A stretch of 64,000 nt of DNA. Source: Ilyonectria destructans. Its lineage: Eukaryota; Ascomycota; Sordariomycetes; Hypocreales; Nectriaceae. Shown piece after piece: positions 24,525 to 36,647 of the stretch. The position numbers were made by a program, and so were the translations under genes. The notes below the pieces were generated by a model. That model did no database searches and was not told the origin of the DNA. It was given only the letters and a program-made list of their open reading frames with translations. The first letter of the stretch is position 1, and every line of letters starts with the position of its first letter. Where the stretch lies: the NCBI GenBank assembly GCA_020740775.1, contig JAHEWK010000009.1:1612001-1676000 (forward strand), read 5' to 3'.

Positions 24525-25140
24525 TTGCGCAGCTTGGACATCGATCGTGATTTGATTACAAGCAATGGTGGGAGCTGGGGTGAAAACTGGTTGTGTCTAA
24601 CTGTCGATGCGAATAGGAATTCTTTGTATATATTTTGCCTCCACTCAATAGAACTTCAAGGATTTAACTTTTGCTTAGCCTCATAGTATAGACCCGCACA
24701 TGACATTTGATGTATTCAAGGATCCAAGATGGCAAGTGCAGGCGACACCTATGAACGTCGCCATGAAAGCCACCTCCGAAGTGAAGTTAAACAACGGGCC
24801 AAGATACCATTAGCTCCGGGTGGAACCTAGCGGGCTCGGGGGGGATCGCTCCTGTCCCCCGCTATTAGGTGACTCCACCATTCTTGTCCCTAATGCCGTG
24901 CTCTGCTCTGAGTTTATATACGTACCGTTCTATGCCATGTTGTGCGATTCTGCTCTGGATGCTGTGCCACGCTTGGTAACAAAGAAAGCCGATGTGTGAC
25001 CCATGATTGCTCATGCACGGCTTGCAGCAATGGGTGTTGGGGGTCTCAGGTGACAAAATGGAGGGGCGGCGATTTAGCGACTCAGCGGGGTCGTGGCTTC
25101 GAGTGAAAGCACGGCTGAGATGACTAAGCAACTTTCCCTT

Positions 25141-25360
25141 TAGGGAGGCCAGGACTACCTGCACCGCTAGGCGTGCAACCAAGATCCGTTAAGCTTCCGG
25201 CAGCTACAGCGGCTATAGCGCACTAAGCTTCTAGCAGCTACAGCGGCCACAGCACCTCAATCTTTTAAGAGCTATGGTACTGTAGCTGCTGCAAATTTGG
25301 ATGATTACATAACATATCTTAGTTGCACCCCTAGCGGTGCAGGTACTGCTGGCCTCCCTA
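25141..25360. mobile_element. Foldback MITE with TA target duplication
   Basis: Terminal inverted repeats of about 38 bp (35 of 38 identical) start GGGAGGCCAG and enclose roughly 145 bp. TA dinucleotides lie directly outside both ends (25141-25142 and 25359-25360), the target duplication typical of Tc1/mariner-type elements. Inside are two imperfect copies of a unit TAAGCTTC.GGCAGCTACAGCGGC-like (about 34 bp, 25190-25257). No coding capacity. Presumably non-autonomous. Its ends do not resemble those of the Tc1 element at 35.2 kb. Confidence 0.7.
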
Positions 25361-28136
25361 AATGCGTGGGTGAGCTGAGCGACACTTTGGCGGACCTTGC
25401 TTAGTATGAGCGTGTATGGGAACACTTGTGCAAGTTTGCTGCTTCAATGGGAAGATCCAATTACAGCTTTACTTGAATGTCCCTTCATCTGTGACGTCTG
25501 GGGTCACGAGACATGCTTTCTTCGGAGAGCCAAGGGCGAAGTCAGGATAACCTTGATCCCCGCGTAGCACTAAAATTAGCATGGAACTCAGACTCGGGCG
25601 GATATGACGACTTTGTTTCCCGGCGCCATCCCACACAGTGACCAGGCCGTCTCTACGCCATCGCCGCTCAACAGTCAATAATGCATGCGTACCTTACCGG
25701 CGCATCGCGTCACGTGAACTGCATCACGCCTTTTGCCTTGCCGCATGTCAGGAAGGGGGCGGTGGCTTTGCGCACCGATGGGCTTGCAGGGAAATCTGCT
25801 GCGTGCGCCGGCCGATTGAACGTGGGTGGTGACAAGGAGAACTGGGCGAAAAAGATGACGAACGGGACGCTGGTCGCTGAGATCTCTGCGACCGCGCGTC
25901 CGGCGCCGTTCTCGCGACGAGCAAGGACGTGCGCGTGGCTGGATGCGCGCCGGTCCCTTCGTCAGAGGGGAGGGAGCTCACTCTCCACCGTGGCCAGACG
26001 AAGTCTTGAGCCTCTCGACACACGCGCGCCGCCTCACCATGCACATGGCATCCGGTGTGTGCGGCCGCTGGCGACGGAGGGTGTGGGAAAACCGAGCGAC
26101 AAGCTCACCCACCCACCCTCCGCCGTCTGCCGTGACCGCCGTCCCGTCTGTGACCAGGGCCGTCCGCGGCGTGGGTGTGGTGCTATGACAGAGAGCGCGG
26201 ACGATATCCCGAAGATGTTGGCGGATGCACTCTCTGGCGCCGTTGCAACTTGCAGCCGTGATAGCAGCACGCCTCCACATACTCTACGGATGGCATCCGC
26301 GGAAGGGCTGGCTGCCCTGGTCTCGCCCAGGGAAATAACTGAAAGCCTGACCGGTCGGTAGATGTATGGCACGCCTCCCCGAAAAGCAAACCCAGGCACT
26401 AGCCCAGATGCCTTTCTCCAAGTCGTCGCCACAGCCGCCTTGGATCACACCCACGCCCCCTCTGCCTCCGAGCTGCTGCACATCCCGAGCGGTACTCCGG
26501 TATTTCCACGGCCGTCTTCTGGTCCAGTCTGGATCCTCTGGGGCCTGGAACACCGCACTCCCTGTCCCTCCCCCCCCTTTCTCCTTTCCCCCTTCCCTCC
26601 TCCCCCTTCGTACTCCGTACCGAGTTGGAATATCCGTCCCACCCCACGGCACTCCCGAGCCCCTCTGTCATGGGGGGGGGGTGCTCCCCTTCTTCTGGAG
26701 CAGCCCTGCTAGTGCGTATAAGGCCGGTCTCCACGCTTTCCTGTCCGGCTGCCGATCCCTGCTTTACGACCCCTCCACGCCGTCACAAGGCGCCGTCGAT
26801 ATGGCATCTCGACGCCTCCTTCGAAGCCATGGCTTAGTATACTTGGGACCGGTCATATTCGGCGTCGTCACCCTCGTAAGTCGCCCTTTGTCGTCAGTAG
26901 GCGGGAACCGGCGTCCTTGTGTGCTTGCCCTCAGCCACCAAGTTTCTCCAAGTGTGTATACCCCGACATCCATGGCTCGCTCCCACTTTTTAAAGGCTGC
27001 CCCAGATTTTCGCATCCTCAAAATTCCATCAAGAAGCCTCCCAATTGACCCAAGGCCAGGTTGGTACACGGACGGCAAAGGGGGCCGGCGCAGAGCCGTA
27101 AGCTTGAGCTTGAGTCTGGCATGGCCCAGGAGGCGCCGGCAGAGTGCAGAATTGGAACCACCGCCTGATTTTAAGTCCCCTGGATCCCTACTCCCTCATT
27201 GGCTGATAACTCTGCAAACTGCATGGCCTCAATCCGTACTCACGGAGATATTCCACTGCCGAGGTGTGCACGATACCTAACCCATTGTCCAGTAGCGACC
27301 TAGATAGTGACGCTAGTCGGACGAGTCTCGTCTGTACCTGGCCAGGAACCCCTGCCACAACTTGCGAGGCATTGTGACGTTGCTCGCCACGTTCGAGTAC
27401 AGTTCGAATCCATGCCAAGAGACAACCATGTAGTGCAATTCTGGCAGTCAGCGGCGGATACCCACACCCACACCGGCACACAGCGGAGTGCGATTCTAGG
27501 TGTGCGGGCGCTTAGCGCATCGATACCTGCCGGCGTCAGGGTGTGGTCCCAGGTCAGGTCGGTCTGCAAGCGAAGCTTCGATACTTGGATCCCTACCCAC
27601 CGCGAGTGGTTCCTACACACAGCGAGTCGTCCCTACACACAGCCAGTGTGCTTCCAGGTCCTTCGGCGCTCGAGGCATTAACATGTACCGACGTAGGACT
27701 CCGGCGTGTCCGTAAGCCAAGAACGACAAGTTGCCCGGCAGGAAAGAGGCCGGTCTCGCGTGCGGGCGTTGCGGTGTGTCCATTTGGGAAATCTTCAGAA
27801 GCCCGTCCGTCGCCATTTTCGGATCCACCCCAGTCTACCGCAACCCCATCTCCTCCTCCAACATCTGCGCCACTGGCTTGAAGCGTGACGCCAAACATGA
27901 GGCACCGTAACGAATTAAACTCCATCTAGGCTTCCGCGCACCACTGCATCTGGTCCGTGCCATCGACTGTCAACTTCACAAGGCGCACAGTTGGAGTCGG
28001 TTCTGCCATCCCGAGTGCCAAGCTCCGTCCCTCGCCCACCCCTGTGCCATCCCGATCTCAGTCACGGCACACGTCTCGATCAACTATCACCACCCCCAAG
28101 CGCATTTACGACGCGGCCCTAGATTGGTGTCTGGAC

Positions 28137-28143
28137 ATAAATA
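28137..28143 (+). promoter_or_regulatory. TATA-like box of RMQNP-family copy 8
   Basis: ATAAATA, about 270 bp upstream of the ATG. Confidence 0.4.
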
Positions 28144-28409
28144 TGAACTCCTATCCTCCCTTCGGATTCCACTGCAATACACATGAACCAGCACCAGCAC
28201 CACAGCCAAGTTTGACCCATCAGCTCTTTGTGTCTCTCCGTCTACTACTGCCTTCCGTCTTGACTCTTGTGCTCAAAGTACTCCATCCAGCTCTCTGACC
28301 GACCTCACTATTACCGTCTCTGTCCTGTCCGTACGCCCACTCTCCTTCGCAGAGAAAACCCAGTACTGACTGCCACCAGAGCTTGCGTACATTCGCGTCC
28401 ACCACCGTC

Positions 28410-29163
28410 ATGTCGATTACTTTCTATAACGCTAGCCAGGGTGCTACTCATAAGTATGTCAACCTCTCTAGATCTTTCTCATCAGTTCACACTCCCTCCT
28501 CCTCCCTCCTCCTCCCCCATCCAAATTTCCACGCTCTCGGTCGTGGAGGGCTTGCGGATCGGTGAAGACCACTTGCTAACAAGCCATCCCAACTCCAGTC
28601 ACTCTTTGGATATGAAGAATGTGACCCATGGAACCACTAATGACGACCATAATCTTGATAATACCCATGGACTTGTCCATACACATGCGTCTATCGACCC
28701 CAATATGTTCGTCGATACTCAGAGACTTGTCGATGCTTATGGGTCCGTCAACGCCGATGAATCGGACAAAAGTCATGCTTCTATCGGCGTCAATACATCT
28801 GTTCCTACTCATACACATGCCGATATTCATGAGTCCGTGGACGTCGATATGGCTGTCAATACTCATGTCCCCCTCAATACTGATAAGTCCATCGCCGCCG
28901 ATGAACCCGTCAACACGCGAATGCAGAATCCGCTCTACGATACTGGGACCCCGTTATTCGTTCGCAACCCCTCTACCCAACATTTGGTCAATGTCGCTAC
29001 TGGGCTCACTCACTCTACAAACTTTCCCCAGAGCGTTGGAGGCACGAGCAACTTTACGGACATGCAGTCTCAGTTTGAAGACATGGGGTCTCAGTTTGAA
29101 TCCGCTAATACTCTGTTTGAATCTATCGATACTCTGTTTGAATCCATCGATACAAGTATTTAG
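28410..29163 (+). CDS. RMQNP-family protein, copy 8, expanded with internal repeats (202 aa)
   Basis: Exon 1, 28410-28453, is 44 nt and phase 2 (MSITFYNASQGATH) with a GTATGT donor. The intron is 145 nt with a CTAAC branch point and CCAG acceptor. Exon 2 is 28599-29163. Between exon 1 and the core lies an extra ~100-residue region of degenerate repeats rich in Thr, His, Asn, Asp and Val (units like NTHxxVDxxxSVNxD). Then comes the core ADEPVNTRMQNPLY and GTPLFVRNPST. The C-terminus has four tandem 7-residue units (SQFEDMG, SQFESAN, TLFESID, TLFESID) extending the family's C-terminal Q-F motif. No signal peptide. The expansion is in frame, which argues that the gene is under selection to stay open. 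Confidence 0.75.
28640..28910 (+). repeat. In-frame degenerate repeat within copy 8
   Basis: Short units containing ACTCATA/GTC(A/G)AT/GATGA-type triplets repeat imperfectly. They encode the Thr/His/Asn/Asp-rich insertion. Confidence 0.55.
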
Positions 29164-29968
29164 CGGATATCATCTGGATTACAAACTCAGATGGCACTTC
29201 TCTTCTTTTCAGCCTGCACTACCTAGTTTTACCTTCTCTTTAGTACTGATCAAATGATTCACTACCTTATTTCTATCATTGAATGTCATCACACAGGACC
29301 ACCCTTGACCCGTAAAAAGAAGTCATGTGTCGATGGGAGACAATGGAAGCGCGCCATTCCCAAGACACGACGGGCGTTGTCGCGAGGTGTAGCAGAGACG
29401 CACGAAATGAGGTCGTTCATGAATGTGAGGAGGTACAATACCTTGGTGATGGCGACGAGCCTCGAGGGGGTGCATGAATGAGACTACGTAGAGCCTGGGC
29501 ATTCATGGTGGAATGCTTCACTGACGCGATGGAGACTCATCCCAGGTAGATTGCGTGCAATGGCGGCACATCGACATCACACTGGCTTCCTACCAGGAGG
29601 TGGAATCTCAAGCATGCAAGATTCTGTGTGTGCTGGGTGGGCGAGGCGCTCGGCGTTTCTGCGCTGCTCCCCGACAGAAGACGACGCCAATTCCAGCATG
29701 GCCATGGAAGGAAAAGTGCGAGTGGGCTCGAGTCCAGTCAACCTCGTAAGGAAGGCAGACAGAAGGGGGCGCGGCCGAGCCAAGGTAAAGGAGCGCTTGG
29801 CGTCACCCGCAAGCCGACCGACATTTCAGCAGCGCAGGCGAGGGTGCGAAAGGCGGCGAGGCAGCGGATGGGCAACAGCGCTGCAGGAGACGGCCAGGCG
29901 CGATGACACGGTAAAAATAGAAAGAACGGCAAGATGCCAGGGTGCGGCTGGGCTTTCGTACCGGGGAC

Positions 29969-29991
29969 AGACAGACAGACAGACAGACAGG
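29969..29991. repeat. (GACA)n microsatellite
   Basis: About six tandem GACA units in GC-rich intergenic DNA. Confidence 0.85.
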
Positions 29992-32900
29992 CTGGTAGCG
30001 TTGGCGTGAGGGACGCCTCGAGGGCGAGCGAGGTGTTTATGGTCCATGGTCCGCAGCAGCTGGTTCGCTGGCGACGAGGCCGGCTCCGGAGCCAGCGCAG
30101 TAGTCATGGTACTTGCAAAGCCCTTTCACCGGTGCGGAGACGTCGAAGGCCTCGAAAGTCTCGCTAACGCGGCATTGGTAGCGCGGCCGGGCAGGCGGGA
30201 GGCCGATTGTCCACCGTGGGCGAGCGTCATTTGGGCCTGGGAGCTGGGAGTTGAGAGTTGAGAGCTGGAAGCCGGGAGTTGGGAGCCGGGAAAGGGTCTG
30301 ATTTCCACAGGTCTCCAGCAAACTATCCTCACGTTGCAGAGTTGCGAGACGCAGTCCATATAATCCCCCAGTTGCCAGTGCCGAGGAGCTTAGGCGCCAA
30401 CGCCGATGTTGGAAGCTGCGGCATGGGCATGCATTCCTCCGTCCCACCGTTTCAACCGACGGGCGAACCGGGTGCATTAGTTCAGGCTCTCGCCAGAAAA
30501 AAATGCAACACGTCCGAGTTTCGGGGAATCCTACTCGTCGCCTGGAGTGGCATGCGCCGCGCCGTCACAGCGATGTGGAGCGGCCAAGCGGAGAGTTGCG
30601 AGCCTCACCGGAGAGGGACTCGCCAACTCGGCCAAACACAAGCCAGAAGCGACGAGCTGGAACATTCGAAATGCCGCAGACGCGCGCAAAGTCCAGGCCG
30701 GGCACGCCGAAGCGCAGTCTTCTTGTCAGCTGCGCTGGCAGGCGTGCCGCTGCCAAGTGATAGCTTGCAGTAGGAAGTGATAACTTGCAGTAGGCGGGTT
30801 GCCTTTTATGCGGCATGGATTTGGTCGACGACTTTGTTTGTGCGCGTGAAAACGGCGGGGGAGAAGTATTGATTGACCAGGCTGTGATGCGAACTGCGAA
30901 CCACGGCGCCCATTCCAATTGTGAGCCAGCCCAGGCCCCAAACAGGCGGCCATGTACGAGCCATTATTATCACACCGACATTCCGTGCATGAGCACTGCC
31001 TGGTTTTTCTCGTCTTCGGTTGAAACCCAACAGCCTCAATTTTGGGGCACATTTCCGTCCCTCCTGCTCGGCAGCAGCGGTTCTGCTGGTCCCCATCACC
31101 CACGGGTTTTTCTTCCCACATGCCCGCCGTCAACGTCCTTCACTCCCACGCTCACTTTGGCATTTATGTGACGCCAGTTTAGTCCATCTCTCCTCTTAAC
31201 CCAACGGACCCTTCGTCCAAAACCCCCGTTTTCCAACTCGCAACGGCACAACTACACCCATCTGCTTTGGGAGATTTCGGCTCTTCGGGGTTGGCCTGAA
31301 CCAACTCTCAAAATGGAGTCTCAACGTCGACATGCCGAATTTACCGCCGAAAAAAACACGCAACGAGGCACTTGGAAGCCATGGGACCTGTCTCTTCTCC
31401 CTCTGCACAGTCACGGATGAATCCAATTCATCCTCATCGACAGTACCTGTGGCATCCAGTCTCCATGATCGTTCCTCATGTGTCGCTGCCGACCTCTATC
31501 TGCCGACCTCTATCAGCCGACACGCACCCCGTTGTTCTTTTGCCCACCTGCAGAACTGTCTGCTACCTTACCAACTCTTCTTCCCAGCCCCTATGATTCC
31601 CAGACCCGATGATGACCCATTCCCTGATCTACTTTCTACGGAACTGACCTCTAGCACTCGACTACAATACCTTAACGACCGATGTATCGAACCTCCGCCG
31701 TCCTCGATCAAGAGCCCTCGAACGACAACACCACGAAATGTGGTTTCGACGCCGCAATACCTTGGCATCGGTGTGCGGAGTATGCGATGCCGTTGGCATA
31801 GCAGGAGGATTATGGGCATGCTTCTTCTTGTATTTATGCATAGCAGTACTAGGTCTATAGATTTCAATACACTTTGTAATGCTATCTGATCATTTTTCCA
31901 TGTTACCTATCCGTCCTCTGTAACTGAACAACCTCTTTACGCTCACTATAGGAACCAAAGGAAGCCGTTGAAACGCATTTGTTTAGGCCGCCCTTTTAAT
32001 ATCTCCTCAGGTACTCCCCTAGGTAACTCATGGGACACCAACGGTTTCTCACGTTCGTCGGTAGGCACCTGTACTTTATGGAGAATGTATTTGGTGGGGG
32101 AATGGCACAGTATCTGCCATGGATGGAGCTTTTCTGAATTAGCACACGAGAGAGGGTGGGTTGGCATTGGACAGCATGTGGTCATCCAAACTGTCGGTGA
32201 AAGGCCCAGGCTCACAGTATTACGCATTACTTAGGATTGTGCCGAGCCGGATAATTCAGAGTCGAATATACCGTACCTGACAGAAACAGTCTCCGCACAC
32301 TGGAGGTGCTAGCCTGCCAGTTCCAAAACCAACTAATTCCCGCTACAGACAATATCTTCTCCCACCGCGTCGCATACCTTCCTCCTTGGTTCTTTAATTA
32401 GCTTGGTGTCCCTCCCCCCCGATCGTCGATGAGGTGGTTGACACTAGCGCATCGTCCAAGTTTTAACGCGTCATGCGACCCAAGAGTAGCATTGCTGAAC
32501 ACGCTTGTACGAAGTAGGCTACGCGTCTTGTGCTCGGATGTCACGGAATACCCCGCAACCAAGTTTTCTGGACCCGAGTATTTGGTGATGGGGTTACAGA
32601 AGGAAGCTTGGATGACACCCTCGCCCCGAGTCAGTCAACGTTGTATTGACAAAGCATGAAACAAGTGTGCGGTAGCCACGGCACTTCAACCAGTCCGGGT
32701 GGAGAGGGGTAGAGCCATGTACTGGATTTGTTGAGATAAGGCAGGTGGCTAGTAAGAGTTATTGGTTTGGGATTTAATAACAATCACGACGCCAGCCAGT
32801 ATAATCAAGGATGCGGGGGTTGGGGTGGCCCAGCAAGATGAAGTGGGTGCGACCAGCAAGCGGATGCTACTCTACCACGTGGAACGTTGCGGCATGTCTA

Positions 32901-34215
32901 GGAAGAGAGTCACCCCAGGAGCGGAGCGGGTGATCGACTTGACTCGTTGAGGCGTGGTGTAGTGCCGTGGCAGAGATGCACAACTCCCCAAACGGAGGAG
33001 CTTACATGTATGCTTTGTTCTCGGTGCGTGATGGTGTATGCAGGGATCAGCTGGCACTTGTTCAATTAGTAGTTGCGGACATCAAGTGGAATCGAATTTG
33101 ATGTCATAGCATTCCATCTGCGGCCAAACGCGAGTTGTTTGCGACTCATGCGAACCCAGCCTGAGATCTTCACCGCGGATTGCCTACCTCGTTGAGAAGA
33201 GGCTGGGGAACTTGGGTCAAGAGGCGGTATGGACGGAGACATGGCACTTGATTCGTCCGTGATCCAATGTACTGTAGATATGCCCGTGCGGGAGCGGCCA
33301 ATTGATGCCATGTGTGTGTCTGGGCGCACGTATGGGTGGGCGTCTAGACGCACCCTAACACTCGGCATCATCCCCACCGACACGAATGACAGGGGGACGC
33401 AGATCGGACTGCCACGTGGAACCGGCATGTCTAGTTCGCTTACGATTTAGGGGCATCACCTCATTCACGTATGTAATAGCAAGGATAATGGCAGTCGCAT
33501 GCTTCTCGGGCGGCAGCGGGGCGCCGATCCTCAACGCTTCTCTACATGCGTACTGCTTGTGTATGTTCTTGCTATGGGCTAACCGCTACCCAAGAGCATC
33601 AGGGACGCAATTTTGCCGTACCATGCTCTTTTGAGGCCGTTGGTTATATGCCCCTGTCTCGGTAACCCAACTCCAACCCTGCATGGCTGGACCAGCCAAG
33701 TCTCGACATTTCCCCTCAATAGCTCCAGGCCCTCCTCCGCCGAACTGTCGTTACACGAACGTTACGCAAACAAGCCCTTCCCAAGCAATGGCCAAATACG
33801 ACGTCGTTAATACAAGGGGTTCAGCCACGCTGCAGTAAATCCCCAATCTAGTCGGACTCGTGTGGTATTACACCCACCATCTTCGTCTGTGGACCGGCTC
33901 AAACCATGGCTAGCTCTTCGTGTCTGGGTCTCAAATGGACACAGACCTACTCCAGGTCGTCTCCAAGCGCCGACAGACGATGAACAGACCGTCGATCCCC
34001 CCGCTAATCCGTCTCAAAGCCACTCTTCGGCGTTCATACCTAGAACGAGAAGGACCTTATACTTTGTTGGGGATGGATGGTACCTCCAGGAGCTTGACCA
34101 AGCCTCGCCTCCTTAAGCCGGAAGTGAGAAATTAGTGCTCGCCTAGAAGCATGGAAGCGCCCAGGCGCCGTACGTTCGTCACGTCCCCAACGCTCACCCT
34201 GAGATTGTTCAAGCG

Positions 34216-34222
34216 TATAAAT
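34216..34222 (+). promoter_or_regulatory. TATA box of RMQNP-family copy 9
   Basis: TATAAAT, 291 bp upstream of the ATG. Confidence 0.5.
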
Positions 34223-34506
34223 TCTGATCCGTCGACCTCGAAAACCCCAACAGCCCTCTCGGTGTATACTCCTACCTGGCCTCGATCTTCTCTTATCGTT
34301 GACTCCTTCCTTACGTCCCCGACATTGAAACATTCACGTTTTGGGTGAACCTCGTTTCCATCGTCGTACCCACACCCAAACAATTTCCCGGCCTTCTAAG
34401 TGAGCATCCCATTACATACCCTAACTCTACTTTCTAGTCAACCCCTTGTTGATGCAAGACTGGCAATGCAGCAGTATAAACTGTCGAAACCAAATCTGTG
34501 ATCCCT

Positions 34507-34900
34507 ATGCCGTCGCCCACAGTGGATGATGGCTCCCAAGGGGCTTTCACAAGGTAAACCGCCTTGCCATCTTCTGTATTATCAATTCAAGATTCCCCGC
34601 TACCCAGGCACCATACCCTCCCAAGTTTCGCGGCGGTAGGAATACTCTACTGACAAGTCTTTGTACTACAGTAACAACGTGGACTCCACTTGCACTGCCA
34701 ATGTCTCTCGCTTCGTCCAAGATACGCAAGATCCCGTTAACGCCCGAATGCAGAATTCGACATACACTCCTGGTACCCCCTTGATAATTCGTCTATTGCC
34801 AGCCGCTACAAGCACTAGTACTAGCTCAGGCGGCCTGATGAAAGTATCAAGGGACTGGTCAGAAGATGCCGTTGCCGGAAGCGACTTTGCTTCTAAATGA
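34507..34900 (+). CDS. RMQNP-family small protein, copy 9 (91 aa)
   Basis: Exons 34507-34553 (47 nt, one codon longer than usual, phase 2, GTAAAC donor) and 34672-34900 (CTGAC branch point at 34650-34654, ACAG acceptor). Exon 2 encodes SRFVQDTQDPVNARMQN, then STYTPGTPLIIRLLP, and ends SDFASK. FVQDTQDPVNARMQN closely matches copy 4. After GTPL the usual F-x-R-D-P is replaced by IIRLLP and the next helix-like segment is missing, so the C-terminal half has diverged. Function unknown. Confidence 0.7.
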
Positions 34901-35236
34901 TGTCGCCTTTGTGTTCGTGGCGGAATTTCTGATTACAATCGGCAAGTTGTTACATGGCTGCTTGGGAACTAGTTGTTTTCAGCCATCATCCCAGGAGATC
35001 ATCCTGGGCATCAGTTCTGTTGCTGCCTCTCTGACTTTTAACATCTCTGTGGTTGATCATCTGCTAAAATAGAGACGTGGGATGGAGCATTTAAAACTTA
35101 TTAATAAAGATATTTTACTTACACCTTATGGGCATTCTTGAGAGATAGTTTGTTGCAGCTAGTCATTGGCGTGCCGTATAGAATGAACCTAACGGATGCA
35201 GTTTGGTTCCATGCCAAGCTGAAAGGATAGCAGGTA
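34901..35236. other. Spacer between copy 9 and the Tc1 element
   Basis: Contains the 3' end of copy 9 and ordinary AT-rich sequence; nothing else seen. Confidence 0.5.
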
Positions 35237-36645
35237 AAGTGGGGTTCCACAAGTCTTGCAACGCTACGCGACATTCTCGCGCCCGGCGTCAAAAATCAGA
35301 ACCGCGATTTTTACTCCTTCATCTTCAATCTTCCATAAATTTTTATTATGTCGTCCAATTTGCGATCCTTTGGGACTATTATATCCGTAAATCGTCAAGG
35401 AAAGCAACGCACCAAACCAGAACTTCGTGCGGCTATTATTGCGGCCGTACAAGCTGGAGAGGTAAGGAGCACTGTTGCGACGCGTTTTGGGGTGTCGACG
35501 GCCACAATCAGCCGTCTGCTTCAACGGCTCGAGACAACTGCATCAATTGATCCGAAGCCCCAGTCCGGGCGTCCTCCAAGTCTGACGCCACGGGCAAAAA
35601 GGGCTATTATTCACGCTGTGCGACAGGACGAAGGTATCTCAAGGAAGGACCTGCTGGATGACCTGAGTCTCGAGGTGAGCGCCACGACTGTCCGTCGGGC
35701 TTTAAATAAGGCCAGCTTGCGCAAATAGAAAGCTAGAAAGAGGATCTTTTTACGAAAGGAAGATACAGCTCAGCGGCTTTAATTTTTATGTAACTGGGCG
35801 AAAAGAGAAGAAGAATTAAGTGAGGTATGGCTGAGTGTTTAAGATGCCCTCATCTGCTACTTTACGCCCTACTCACACTCTCTAGATTATCTGCTCTAAT
35901 AAGTACTCTACGCAAAATAGCAGCGCTGCACCAAATATCTGGGTCTGGAGATTCACCCACGAGGCCTATAACCTAAAATTCGTCAATACTAAGTCTTATG
36001 GTAAAGGCAATATGACGATAATAGTGTGGGGTGCGATTTATAAGGAGGGCTGGAGCAAGCTGGTTATTATAACTTGAGATTCGGCCTCTAAGCGCGGCGG
36101 CTATACCTCAAATAGCTATATTAAAGCTCTGACTTCTGGGCTTCTTCCTGATTATACGGGAGTTCGGCATTTTCAGCAGGATAATACTAGAATCCACATA
36201 TCAAAGGCGTCAATGGCATTCCTTCTAGAGCAGGGTATCTCTCTTATTGACTGGCCCCCCCACAGCCCTGATTTAAACCCCATTGAGTACGTCTGGGCTA
36301 GACTAAAGAGAGACCTCTATAAGAAGTTCCCTTGGGTCGCAAAATTGAAGAAAAACGCAGCCGATATCGCGAAATTTAAAGCATGCTTGGAAGCAACGTG
36401 GGACGCTATCCCCCAGGACTTTATTCGGGGCCTAATGGAGTCAATGCCGCGGAGGGTTGAGGCCTGCCGCAAGGCTAGGGGTTGGTATACAAAATATTAA
36501 AGCCACGCCTCTGAGGAATCCAAAAATGCAGTTACTTTTATTGTAGCTAGTCTGTAGCTTGTGGAATTGGTATCTTTATTACATGTGTTCCGGTCAGGGT
36601 GGTGGTGTAAGCGGGGGCTGTTGCAAGACTTGTGGAACCCCACTT
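35237..36645 (+). mobile_element. Inactive Tc1-type (DD34E) DNA transposon, 1409 bp
   Basis: Perfect 26-bp terminal inverted repeats (35237-35262 and 36620-36645), beginning AAGTGGGGTTCC, flanked by TA on each side (35235-35236 and 36646-36647). The size, TA duplication and transposase remnants are those of Tc1/mariner elements. The perfect termini suggest fairly recent insertion, although the transposase inside is dead. Confidence 0.93.
35348..36500 (+). pseudogene. Tc1-type transposase, broken
   Basis: The N-terminal part (35348-35728, 126 codons) has a helix-turn-helix DNA-binding region (RFGVSTATISRLLQRLE) and a second paired-type segment with the GRP motif (QSGRPPSLT). It ends at a TAG. 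Several stops and a frame change follow. The catalytic part is open again from about 35.9 kb: IWVWRFTHEAYNLKF, a stop at 36075-36077, then HFQQDNTRIH and DWPPHSPDLNPIEYVW. The last two supply Asp and Glu with exactly 34 residues between them (DD34E). The first catalytic Asp, expected in an S-D-E-Y/C-S context, reads S-N-K-Y-S here (35895-35909). Both changes are G to A, compatible with RIP. The product cannot be active. Confidence 0.92.
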
Positions 36646-36647
36646 TA

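Larger units (their letters stand above)
24525..28409. other. Gene-poor interval with a MITE and GC-rich sequence
   Basis: It holds a foldback element (25141-25360) and, from 25.6 to 28.0 kb, GC-rich sequence with long overlapping open frames on both strands (up to 304 codons at 26366-27280). The frames overlap so heavily, and the encoded peptides are so Pro/Ser/Arg-rich, that base composition explains them better than coding. No gene supported. Confidence 0.5.
29164..34506. other. Long gene-poor interval
   Basis: About 5.3 kb. It contains a GACA microsatellite (29969-29991), GC-rich sequence to about 31 kb and a weak candidate small membrane protein (31.3-31.9 kb). The last 300 bp form the promoter of copy 9. 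The remaining open frames are short and overlapping. Confidence 0.5.

Noticed and set aside
25681..26361. 226-codon open frame
   Set aside because: Same GC-rich region, opposite-strand frames equally long, no motif.
26362..26470. A frame reading MYGTPPRKANPGTSPDAFLQVVATAALDH, faintly like the GTPLF...helix part of the RMQNP family
   Set aside because: No PVNxRMQN core, no 44-nt exon 1 upstream, and it sits in GC-rich DNA where frames are long by chance.
26366..27280. 304-codon open frame on plus strand
   Set aside because: Overlapped by long frames in other phases and on the minus strand; Pro/Ser/Arg-rich product; explained by GC content.
27395..27425. GTTCGAATCC, resembling a tRNA T-loop
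   Set aside because: No cloverleaf could be formed with upstream sequence.
27707..27890. Possible family remnant (PVRRHFRIHPSLPQP, or TPVYRNP in another frame)
   Set aside because: Similarity is short and split between frames; no splice pattern supports it.
31968..32234. 88-codon frame containing SSGTPLG, resembling GTPLF
   Set aside because: No other family residue around it and no exon 1; coincidence.
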